Assembly: GCF_004000805.1 (NCBI RefSeq)
Contig: NZ_BILY01000050.1
Location: 1 to 45,773 of the forward strand
Direction: 5' to 3'
DNA from: Paenibacillus glycanilyticus NBRC 16618
Lineage (GTDB): Bacteria; Bacillota; Bacilli; Paenibacillales; Paenibacillaceae
Length of the DNA stretch: 45,773 bases
Below are positions 33,054 through 42,900 of this stretch, one piece after another; the stretch's first letter is position 1, and the number at the start of each line of letters is the position of its first letter. The notes under the pieces are model-generated. The model saw only the letters and a list, made by a program, of their open reading frames with translations. It made no database searches and was not told the origin of the DNA. The position numbers and the translations under genes were made by a program.

Positions 33054-34019
33054 ATGGGGACAACAACAAAGGCGATAGCCGGCAATGAGGTCTTGCAGCA
33101 GGAGATGGACAAATCAAAATCGAGAGGATTTCTGAAGAGGACCTGGCCGCTTCATATCATGCTGCTTCCGGCGGTAATCCTGCAATTCATATTTGTGTAC
33201 GTGCCTCTCGGGGGATTGGTTATCGCTTTTCAAGACTACAAACCGTACGATGGCATTTTCCATTCCAAGTGGGTAGGACTTGAGCATTTCAAATTTATGT
33301 TCGATTATCCGGACATTAAGCAGGTTATTACGAACACGGCGCTGATCGCCGGATTAAAAATCATATGCGGCATTATCGTGCCGTTCGTGTTTGCGCTTTT
33401 GCTGAACGAAGTGAGCTTTAATCCTTTCAAGCGCACGGTGCAGACGCTGGTGTATCTGCCTTATTTCATCTCCTGGGTATTCCTGGGCGGAATTCTGAAT
33501 GACATGCTTGCGTCGGACGGGATTATCAACTCGGTGCTTCATAACTGGTTTGGCGTGAAGGAGTCCATTCTGTTCCTGGGCGACGGCAACTGGTTCCGGT
33601 TTGTCGTTGTGCTTAGCGATGTCTGGCAGCAATTCGGTTACGGCACAATCGTGTATCTCGCGGCGTTGGCGGGCGTGAATCCGGCACTCTACGAAGCGGC
33701 GGAAGTAGACGGCGCGACTCGCTGGAAGCAAACCTGGCATGTAACGATTCCATCGCTCCTGCCAATCGTAATCGTAGTGGGGACGCTGGCGCTTGGCAAT
33801 ATTTTGAACGCGGGCTTTGATCAGATCTTCAACTTGTATAATCCGCTTGTCTACAGCAAAGGCGACATTATAGACACGTTCGTTTACCGTACGGGTATCC
33901 TGAACGGGCAGTACAGCTTGGCCACGGCCGTTGGCATTTTCAAATCGCTCATCGGTTTCGTGCTCATTATCGTCGGTTACAAGCTCGCTCAAAAATATGC
34001 GGATTATAAAATCTTCTAG
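33054..34019 (+). CDS. lplB: LplB-type carbohydrate ABC transporter permease
   Basis: A 321-residue membrane permease with about six spans (LPAVILQFIFVYVPLGGLVIAF onward, split in the actual sequence by short loops). The EAA loop reads EAAEVDGATRWKQTWHVTIP. The family is the B. subtilis LplB/YtcP-like group that imports oligosaccharides. ATG 33054 is chosen because GGAAAGGA is 8 bases upstream; ATG 33048 is too close. No ATPase gene is present in the locus; in Bacillus relatives the shared MsmX ATPase serves several such importers (family knowledge). Confidence 0.93.
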   Translation: MGTTTKAIAGNEVLQQEMDKSKSRGFLKRTWPLHIMLLPAVILQFIFVYVPLGGLVIAFQDYKPYDGIFHSKWVGLEHFKFMFDYPDIKQVITNTALIAGLKIICGIIVPFVFALLLNEVSFNPFKRTVQTLVYLPYFISWVFLGGILNDMLASDGIINSVLHNWFGVKESILFLGDGNWFRFVVVLSDVWQQFGYGTIVYLAALAGVNPALYEAAEVDGATRWKQTWHVTIPSLLPIVIVVGTLALGNILNAGFDQIFNLYNPLVYSKGDIIDTFVYRTGILNGQYSLATAVGIFKSLIGFVLIIVGYKLAQKYADYKIF

Positions 34020-34037
34020 AAAGGGGTACCTGCGCAC

Positions 34038-34916
34038 ATGTATCAAAAGACATTCGGTTACCGGGCTTTCTCGGTATTCAACTATTTAATTCTGGCTCTA
34101 GCAGGCCTGTTGTGTATTATACCTATCATTCATATCCTCGCGATCAGCTTTAGTGCCAGTGCTCCTGCAAACGCGCATTTGGTCGGCATGTGGCCGGTGG
34201 ATTTCAATACCGAATCGTATACGAAAACGATGAACAATCCGAACTTCCTCCGGGCGTTCTGGATCTCGATCGGGCGGACGGCGCTTGGCGCATCCATTAC
34301 GCTGGCGGTCATCACGCTTGGCGGTTATGCGCTGTCGAAGGATACGACCGCTTTTAAGGCCCGTTCGCGATACGCTTGGTATTTCGTATTTACGATGTGG
34401 TTCAGCGGTGGCATCGTACCCCTGTATATCGTCATTCGCAATCTTCATATGATGAATACGATTTGGGCGCTTGTTCTTCCGGGCTCCGTCGCCGTATTCA
34501 ACATGATTCTCCTGATGAACTTCTTCCGCGCTACGCCAAAGGAATTGGAGGAAGCGGCTTTTATCGACGGAGCGGGACATTTCTCGATTCTGTTCCGGGT
34601 TTATCTGCCTCTGGCTATGCCGGCGATTGCAACCATGTCGCTCTTTACGATCGTAGGCAACTGGAATGCATGGTTTGACGCTTTGCTCTATATTAACGAC
34701 TACCGCAACTATCCGCTCGCAACCTTCCTGCAGACGATAATCGTACAGCAGGACTTCAGCAAGCTGAATCCGGACGTGAACGAGCTGAAGAACATTTCCC
34801 AGCGTACGGTGAAGGCGGCTCAGATCTTTATCGGGATGCTTCCGGTTCTGGTCGTGTATCCGTTCCTGCAGCGGTTTTTCGTCAAAGGGATTGTCCTTGG
34901 CGCGGTAAAAGAGTAG
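34038..34916 (+). CDS. lplC: LplC/YtcP-type carbohydrate ABC transporter permease
   Basis: The second permease of 292 residues, with about six spans. The EAA loop reads EEAAFIDGAGHFSILFRVYLPLAMP. C-terminal RFFVKGIVLGAVKE is typical of YtcP/LplC. It starts 18 bases after lplB with AAAGGGG upstream, so the two form one unit and should heterodimerise. It is followed by a 135-bp gap containing a probable promoter for the binding-protein gene. Confidence 0.93.
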   Translation: MYQKTFGYRAFSVFNYLILALAGLLCIIPIIHILAISFSASAPANAHLVGMWPVDFNTESYTKTMNNPNFLRAFWISIGRTALGASITLAVITLGGYALSKDTTAFKARSRYAWYFVFTMWFSGGIVPLYIVIRNLHMMNTIWALVLPGSVAVFNMILLMNFFRATPKELEEAAFIDGAGHFSILFRVYLPLAMPAIATMSLFTIVGNWNAWFDALLYINDYRNYPLATFLQTIIVQQDFSKLNPDVNELKNISQRTVKAAQIFIGMLPVLVVYPFLQRFFVKGIVLGAVKE

Positions 34917-35006
34917 AAATTAAGAAGATAACAAAATGGCATGTTACTCAAAATTATGGTATTTCTATCAGTAATAACCAAGACTATAGTATTACTTGAG
35001 AGTAAA

Positions 35007-35020
35007 TAAAGCGCTCTCAT
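35007..35020. promoter_or_regulatory. cre-like site before the binding-protein gene
   Basis: ATAAAGCGCTCTCA matches the CcpA consensus except at the first two positions. It overlaps the region just upstream of the extended -10 of the next gene, a position where CcpA would block transcription. Confidence 0.4.
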
Positions 35021-35029
35021 GCTATAATA
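35021..35029 (+). promoter_or_regulatory. Extended -10 promoter of the binding-protein gene
   Basis: TGCTATAAT is an extended -10 element (TGnTATAAT). No good -35 was found at 16-18 bases; TTGAGA (34997) is 21 bases away. This would allow separate, higher expression of the binding protein. Confidence 0.45.
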
Positions 35030-35051
35030 ATCATTTTACGGGGGGAAAAAA

Positions 35052-36833
35052 ATGCATAATTCAATGAAAAAGCTTATGCTCGTTTCGTTGACTGGCGTGC
35101 TTGCGGCAAGCCTTGCGGCATGCGGATCAAACAACAATACTAACGGCAACAAGCCATCTAACGACCCTGCGGCAACCAGCTCCGGCAATGCGGCTGCGAC
35201 GAATAATGCTGGCACGGACAACGCGGGAAGCGGTGCGGACGAGACGGGCTGGGACGGCAAGAAATACGTAGAGCCGATCACTCTGACAACGGTTAAAGGC
35301 GTAGGTACGAACTACTTCTTCAAAACGGGCGAAACGATGGAAAACAACGTTTTGCAAAAGTATATGAAAGACAACCTGGGCATCGACGTGAAATACGACT
35401 GGGTGGTAACGGATACAAACGACGCTTACAAAACAAAGCTTCGCCTGATGCTTTCCTCCGGCGAGAAAATGCCTGACGTTATTACGTACCGCGGCGATAT
35501 GGAGACCGTTAACATGCTGATTGACTCCGGTCAATTCATGTCGGTTAACGAGCTGTTCGACAAGTATGCCGGCGACGAGTACAAAAAAGCGGCGGCGCTG
35601 AACCCGGATACCTTCCTTCCGGTAACGCGGGATGGCGAGAAAATGGCGCTTCCGGTTCTTGATTACGCCTACAACGACGATATGGTGCTGTGGCTTCGTC
35701 AGGACTGGATGGATAAATTGGGCCTTCAAGCTCCAAAAACGGTTGCCGACCTTGAAGCCATCATGGATGCATTCACCAACAAAGATCCGGACGGCAACGG
35801 CAAGCCGGATACATTCGGTATGGCTCTTGGCTTCAAAAACGGCTTCCTGAACTGGATGACGGACGTGAGCTGGCTGTTCGGCGCTTACGGCACAATGCCT
35901 GGCCAATGGAATAAAGCGGCTGACGGCACGTTGTCCTTCGGCTCCGTGGATCCGGCCGCGAAGCAGGCTCTCAGCACGTTGAAAACCTGGATGGATAAAG
36001 GCTGGATCTCGAAAGACTCCGGTCTGAAAGACGATACTTCCGGCTCGGAGTTCTTCACGAAAGGTCAAGCGGGCGCAATCGTAGGCCGTAACTGGCTGCC
36101 GGACTGGCCGTTTGGCGATCTGATCAACAACGTTCCCGGCGCGAAATACAAAGCTTACCCAATCCCTGCAGGTCCAGACGGTAAAATCGGTTCCCAAAGC
36201 GGCAACCCTTCCGTTAACGGCTGGATGCTGATCAACAAAAAGGCAGCCCATCCTGAAGCGCTGCTCCGTTACTATAACTTCTTCTTCGATAATTGGGCGA
36301 ACCCGCAAAAAGGCAGCGAGTTCGAAAACGGCTTCGCGGAAGGCTACGACTGGGCGAAATTGCCGGATGGCACGATCACGAAGGATCCGCAAAAATATCC
36401 GGACCTGTTCCCGAACTATGCGGACCGCACGCATCTCGTAGAGCCGATCTACTACTCGCTGACATTCGAAGGCGCTCGTCAACCGGCCCTGTATGCGGAC
36501 ACGATGATCAAGCTGTATAACGGCGAAGCTCCAACAACGCCATACGAAGAGCAGACAAAAGCCGTTCGTAAACCGGAAAACCTGGAAGCGATGAAGATCG
36601 TTATGGATCAAAAAGATATTCGCATGAAGAACTACTTCCAAGGTCCTCTGACGGAAACGATGAAGTCCAAAAACGAATTGCTGAACAAACTGGTTAACGA
36701 ATCGTATTCCAAAATCATCTACGGTCAAGCACCGCTTGATTCGTTCGATACCATGGTTGAGAACTGGAAGAAATCCGGCGGCGACCAAGTAACGAAGGAA
36801 GTTAACGATTGGTACGCTTCGGCTTCGAAGTAA
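35052..36833 (+). CDS. lplA: LplA-type carbohydrate-binding lipoprotein
   Basis: A 593-residue extracellular solute-binding lipoprotein. The N-terminus KKLMLVSLTGVLAASLAACG has a lipobox LAAC with the lipidated Cys, then a Asn/Ala/Thr-rich linker. The mature part is a bilobed family-1 binding protein of the LplA/YtcQ size, much longer than typical maltose-type proteins. GGGGGAAAA precedes the ATG. It completes the importer with the two permeases and lies directly before the giant glucanase gene, so its ligands are probably beta-glucan oligosaccharides (inference from position). Confidence 0.93.
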   Translation: MHNSMKKLMLVSLTGVLAASLAACGSNNNTNGNKPSNDPAATSSGNAAATNNAGTDNAGSGADETGWDGKKYVEPITLTTVKGVGTNYFFKTGETMENNVLQKYMKDNLGIDVKYDWVVTDTNDAYKTKLRLMLSSGEKMPDVITYRGDMETVNMLIDSGQFMSVNELFDKYAGDEYKKAAALNPDTFLPVTRDGEKMALPVLDYAYNDDMVLWLRQDWMDKLGLQAPKTVADLEAIMDAFTNKDPDGNGKPDTFGMALGFKNGFLNWMTDVSWLFGAYGTMPGQWNKAADGTLSFGSVDPAAKQALSTLKTWMDKGWISKDSGLKDDTSGSEFFTKGQAGAIVGRNWLPDWPFGDLINNVPGAKYKAYPIPAGPDGKIGSQSGNPSVNGWMLINKKAAHPEALLRYYNFFFDNWANPQKGSEFENGFAEGYDWAKLPDGTITKDPQKYPDLFPNYADRTHLVEPIYYSLTFEGARQPALYADTMIKLYNGEAPTTPYEEQTKAVRKPENLEAMKIVMDQKDIRMKNYFQGPLTETMKSKNELLNKLVNESYSKIIYGQAPLDSFDTMVENWKKSGGDQVTKEVNDWYASASK

Positions 36834-36860
36834 TCTAGCAATAACGGCTTGCAACAGGAT

Positions 36861-36898
36861 AAGGAACGCCATATTTACGCCAGGCGTTCCTTTTCTTT
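36861..36898 (+). terminator. Terminator after the binding-protein gene
   Basis: AAGGAACGCC (36861-36870) pairs with GGCGTTCCTT (36883-36892), then TTCTTTTG. Perfect 10-bp stem. Confidence 0.8.
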
Positions 36899-36924
36899 TG
36901 CCGGTTATCCTTTTTTGAAAATTC

Positions 36925-36938
36925 TGAAAACGTTTACA
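36925..36938. promoter_or_regulatory. cre site before the SLH-GH16 gene
   Basis: TGAAAACGTTTACA is an exact match to the CcpA consensus TGWAANCGNTNWCA. It lies 45 bases before the start of the glucanase gene, implying repression by preferred sugars. Confidence 0.75.
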
Positions 36939-36982
36939 ACTAGAACAGTCACCCTGGTCATCTTGCTTGAGAGGGGAAAACA

Positions 36983-39900
36983 GTGTTGACTAGAAAAAGA
37001 ACAAAAAGGTTATTGTCGTTCGTGATGTCAGTCGTTATCGCCGTAAGTTACGTGCCGGCAGCCGTATTTGCGGCTTCGGATACGACAGCGGCAGCCACAA
37101 GCGCTGCGGCGCCGGATGTTGCGGGGCATTGGGCTTCGCAGCAGGTAACGGATTGGACATCCAAGGGCCTCGTTAACAGTTATCCGGACGGAACGTTCAA
37201 GCCGGAGCAAGGCATTACGCGCGCGGAATTTACGAAGCTGATTAACAGCTTGTTTGGTTTTACGGCAAAAGGAGAGAACGGCTTCTCGGATGTAGGGGCA
37301 GAAGCGTGGTATGCCGATTCGGTGTCGATCGGAAAGCAAGCAGGCTTTATTAACGGTTATCCGGATGGAACCTTTAAACCAAATACGGCAATTACAAGAC
37401 AAGAGGCGGCAAAAATAGCTGCAGGACTGTTCAGATTGCCGGCAGTAACAGGCGCTGATCCGCTTGGAGCGTTTAATGATAAAGCGCAAGTTGGCGCATT
37501 TGCGGTAGAGCCGCTGGGCCAATTGGTAAGCGGGGGTTATTTGAAGGGCTTCCCGGACGGGACGGTTCAGCCGCTTAAGTCGATTACGCGTGCGGAAGCG
37601 GTTGTTCTATTAAGCCGTCTAGCAGGCGAAGTTTACGTGAAAGCGCAGACGTACAAGGATCAAAAGCTGGCGGGCAATGGGCTGGTGAACTTTGACGGCG
37701 TAACGATCGAGAATTCGGCAATCGGCGGGAATCTTTACTTGACCGCGGGGATTGGCGAAGGCGATTTTACGCTGAAAAATACGGAAGTAAAAGGAACCAT
37801 CTTTATCAGCGGCGGCGGTGTGCATAGTATTCACCTGAATAATGTTCAGACGCCGAATATCGTTGTTGATAAGAAGGAAGGGCCGGTGCGCGTCGTTGTT
37901 GACGGCTCGGAGGTCGGAACGATGGAGCTCAATTCCGATACGGTACTGGAAACAAGTAATTCGGATATCGACCATGTGAACAGCAATAAATCGGATTCCA
38001 GCCTGAACGGCAAAAATCTGGACAAAGATAAATCTTATGTCGTAGACAGCGGGACAACTCCAGGCACCGGTGGAGGAAGCAGCAGCGGTGGCGGCGGAAC
38101 GCCAACACCTGCGCCGACTGCAACGCCGACGCCAACCCCGACGCCGACGCCGACCCCAACGCCAACTCCGACATCTACGCCAACCCCAACCGATGAGTGG
38201 CAGATGGTCTGGAATGACGAGTTTGACGGAACCGGCAGCAATCTCGATACGAATGGCGTAAACCTCGACAAGTGGGGGTATCAGCTTGGTACGGGTTCGC
38301 AATACGGCCTTGACGGCTGGGGCAATAACGAACAGCAAAGCTATGAAGCGGACAATATGAAGGTAGAAGACGGCAAGCTTGTCATTACGGCGAAAAAGGA
38401 AGCAAACAGTAATAATAAGCCTTATACTTCCGGCCGGATTTTCACTCAGAATACATTCAGCAAAGCCTATGGCAAGTTCGAAGCGAAGCTGAAGCTGCCG
38501 AAGGGGCAAGGCTTCTGGCCAGCGTTCTGGATGATGCCGGCAACAAGCGAATACGGCACATGGGCGTCCTCCGGCGAGATCGATATTATGGAAGCGGTCG
38601 GCCGACTGCCGGGCGAAGTTTCCGGAACGATCCATTACGGCAAAGCTGCACCGGGCAACCGCTACACGGGCAATAAATACAACTTCCCGAGCGGAACGGA
38701 TTTCAGCGGCGAGCATGTCTATGCCGTTGAATGGGAGCCGGGCGAAATCCGCTGGCTGGTAGACGGCGAAGTCTATCAAACGCAAAACAACTGGAATAGC
38801 TGGGGAATAGACCAGCCGGCGAAATACGCTTATCCGGCACCGTTTGATAAACCGTTTTACATGATTTTGAACCTGGCGGTTGGCGGTAACTTCGACGGCG
38901 GCAAGATGCCGCTCGACGACAATGCCCGTACGATGGAAGTCGATTATGTCCGCGTCTACGATAAGAAGGGCGGATATACTACGGAAGGACTTGAAGAGCC
39001 AAAGGTTGATCAAGAGGCTCTGCCTGACAATCATAAACCGGCCATTGACGGCAACTATGTGCATGATGTGAATTTCGCGAACGGCTTTAAGACCGTAGCG
39101 ACAGATTCGGATACCTTGGATCCGGAAAAATGGAACTTCGTGCATGTCCCTACCTATAACGGCAACGGCTCCATCGGAACCGACGTTATTGGCGGCAAAA
39201 CGTATGCCAAAGCGGATATTACGGCCGGAGGCTCGCAGGACTATTCCGTGCAGCTCATCCAGAACGTTACCGTAGGCAAAGGCAGATACTACAAGCTTTC
39301 CTTTGATGCCAAATCCACAACGAACCGGACCATGTCAGCCAAGATCGGCGGCGGTGCCGACCGCGGCTGGGCAACGTATTCCGATGTTCTGTCGGCAAGC
39401 CTGACCGATGAATTCAAAACCTACAGCATGACGTTCCAGATGGCTGCCGATACGGATGTCCTGGCACGCCTAGAGCTAAATATCGGGCTGAACACCAATC
39501 CGGTCTGGATCGGCAACGTGAAGCTGGAGGAAGTGGACGCACCGGATCCGTATAACGAGGATGCGGCGAAAGAGCCGATTAACGGCAATCATGTATACAA
39601 CGGCAATTTTGACCTTGGAAGATTGGATCGTCTGACTTATTGGCATTTCAATACGGCGGACGGTGCGGCGGCAACGGCCTCCGTTGATCCGGAAGAACGC
39701 GAATTCAAGGCGAATATTACGAATGGCGGAGCGGGTGTTTCTTCCGTTACCCTGCTTCAAAAAGGCGTCAACCTGATTCCGAACAACGATTATCAAGTGA
39801 AGTTCAAGGCAAGCGCAGCGTCTGAACGTACGATCAAGGTTGGCATCCAGAAGCAGGACGGCACGAATGTGGTCGACCCTGTTGAGGTAAACCTGACCAG

Positions 39901-42900
39901 CGCATCCGCCGTACAAACAGTGAACTTCAACTCCGCGGCAGCAGCCGACGACAAGGCGATTCTCGTCTTTATGCTTGGCGGCAGCGATGCGGACGTCACT
40001 ATCGATAATGTGGTCATGACCCGTCTGACGAACAATGGCATCGGCGATTTGCCTCTCTCCGAGCAGTTCCCGCTGAAGAACGGCGACTTCTCGAATGGTA
40101 AAGCATCGTGGAGCCTGCATGTGCAAGGCTCTTACGACGGCTGGGACAAAGTGACCGGCTATAACGAAGACGCTGGAAGCATGAAGGTCAACGTAAGCAG
40201 CGTTGGCAATAATCCATGGGATGTCATGCTGATGCAGAACGATTTTACTCTCCGCAAGGACAATACCTATGTCGTATCCGTAGATCTCAAATCAACCGCG
40301 GAGCGCGACGTGGAGATTGTAGTGGACAATGCCGGCGGGCGCCTGCTTTCGAAGCTGGAGCATCTGACGGCGGACTACCAGACCTTTACGTATGAGCTTC
40401 CCGTTACGGCAGATACGTTAGCCTCCTTTAAAGTACTGCTCGGCAAGCAGGCAACAAATCCGGCTGGCGCGCATGATGTGTACGCGGACAATGTACGCGT
40501 GGAAATCAAAGGCGCCCGCGAGAAAGCCTTCCTATTAAAGAACGGCTACTTCACGGACGGAGAAGCGAACTGGTCGAAGCATATCCAAGGCGTGTACGAC
40601 GGTACTTCGAAGGCAACGTTTGATTTTACAAGCGGTAGAGCAAGGATCAATATCGAAAATGTAGGCGCGAATCCTTGGGATGTGATGCTCTTCCAAGAGC
40701 CGCTTCCGGTGAAGAAGGATAATACCTATATCGCAACCTTTGACGCAAGATCAACCGTAGCCAAAACCATTGAGGTTATTGCGGAAAATGGCACTTATAC
40801 CCGTTATCTGAATCAAAAATTAACGCTAGGCGAAACAACGAAGAGCTACTCCTTCGAGTTTACGATGCCTAAGGATGATACGGTTGGCTTGAAGTTCCTC
40901 CTAGGCAAGAACGGCGATGCATTGGCCGCTCATGATGTCTTGATCGACAACGTCCGCTTCGAGCGGAAAGGCGCCAAGGAAGCATTGGGAGAAAAGGTAT
41001 CGCTCGCGAACGATATACGCCTTACTTCAGCTCCAATCGTTACGCCTGACGTGACGGATAACAGCCTAGGCAAAGACATTACGCTGACCTTCGCTTTCCA
41101 GCCGGGCTGGAGCAGCTCGATTAACGCGATCACCGTGGACGGAACAGCGCTTGAGGCGGAGGATTACACGGTGGGAACAAACAGCATTACGATCAAAGCG
41201 AGCGTATTTGCAGCAGCGGGCGATCACGTTATCGTTATTGCGGCAACCGGTTACGAGCTGGGTCAAGTCACGCAAACGATCGAAGCGCAGCAAATGTGGA
41301 GCCTAGTCTGGTCCGACGAGTTTAACGGCGATGCCGTCACTCCCGATACAAACGGCGTCGACTTGACGAAGTGGGGCTACCAGGAAGGCAATGGCTCCGA
41401 ATACGGCGTTGCGGACTGGGGCAATAACGAGCAGCAATACTATCGCAAGCAAAATATCGCGGTTGATCCGGCAACCGGCAACCTGGTCATTACCGCGAAA
41501 AAAGAGACGTTTAACGGCAAGCCGTATACGTCCGGCCGTCTCTGGACCAGCAATACGTTTACGAAGGCCTACGGCAAATTCGAAGCCAGGATGAAGCTGC
41601 CGGAAGGCACGGGCATTTGGCCGGCCTTCTGGATGATGCCTGCCGATAGCGAATACGGCGGCTGGGCCGCTTCCGGCGAGCTCGATATTATGGAAGCGAG
41701 AGGCCGTCTGCCGCATGAAGTCGGCGGAACGATCCATTACGGCAAGAACGCTCCGAACAATAAAGCAACGGGCGCGGCTTACACCTTCCCCGAAGGCGAA
41801 TCCATCTCCGGGTACCATACCTACTCGGTAGAGTGGGAGCCGGGCGAGATCCGCTGGTATGTGGACGGCAATCTCTATCAGACGGTTAACAACTGGAACA
41901 GCTGGGGAGCCGATCAGCCGGATAAATACGCATATCCCGCGCCGTTTGACAAACCGTTCTATATAATTCTGAACCTGGCCGTTGGCGGTCAATTTGACGG
42001 TAACCGTCTTCCGGCCGACAGCGATCTGCCAGCCAAAATGGAAGTGGACTATGTTCGTGCTTACGAACTGACGGGCCGTCCTTACCGTACGCCGGTAGAG
42101 CCGGATTCGAAGGACGAGATTCCGGCTAACGCGAAAGCGATCGTCGATCAGGACTTCGAGCATGGCCTTACCGATATTACGGATTCCACGCAGGCGCTTG
42201 ACGCGAACTATTGGAACTTCCTGCATACGCCGGACTTTGGCGGGGCAGGCTCTGCGGTCGTAGACACCATCGGCGACGATAAGTTCGCCAAAGTGTCGAT
42301 TACGAGCGGGGGCAACCAGAATTACGCTCTGCAATTGATTCAGTATGTAACGATTACGAAAGGCCATGCTTACAAAATCAGCTTTGACGCCAAAGCAGCG
42401 GCAGCAAGAAATATAAGCCTGAAGGTAGGCGGCGATGCGGATAACGGCTGGGGCGCTTATTCGGATAACTTCGATGCCGCGCTGACAACCAATCTGAAGC
42501 ATTACGAGTACCGTTTCCTGATGAATAACGATACTGACCTTGCCGCACGGCTAGAGCTTAATCTTGGTCTCAATACCAATACGATATGGATCGGCAATAT
42601 CAAGATCGAAGAGGTTGATGTGGTATCCGAGCAAAACGGGGCAAAAGCGCCGCTTGGCAACGGTCAGCATGTGTACAACGGCAATTTCGATCTTGGCTCC
42701 ATGGACCGTATGACGTACTGGAACTTTGAAACCTCGGGAGACGCAGCTGCTACTGGTTCGGTTGACCCTGAGGCAAGACAGCTTGAAGCAGCCATCGCAA
42801 ACGGCGGAGACAGTCCATCGGACATTACGCTTACGCAGAAGGGCATCAATCTGCTTCAAAACGATTCCTATAAGCTGAACTTCAAGGCTTCGGCGGATTC

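Noticed and set aside
35127..36872. 581-codon minus-strand frame opposite the binding protein
   Set aside because: It is a shadow of a clear lipoprotein gene; it also crosses that gene's terminator-proximal region without start signals.
37619..39145. Long minus-strand frames opposite the GH16 gene (also 41303-42502)
   Set aside because: Shadow frames caused by codon bias of the real gene; compositionally odd proteins with no motifs.
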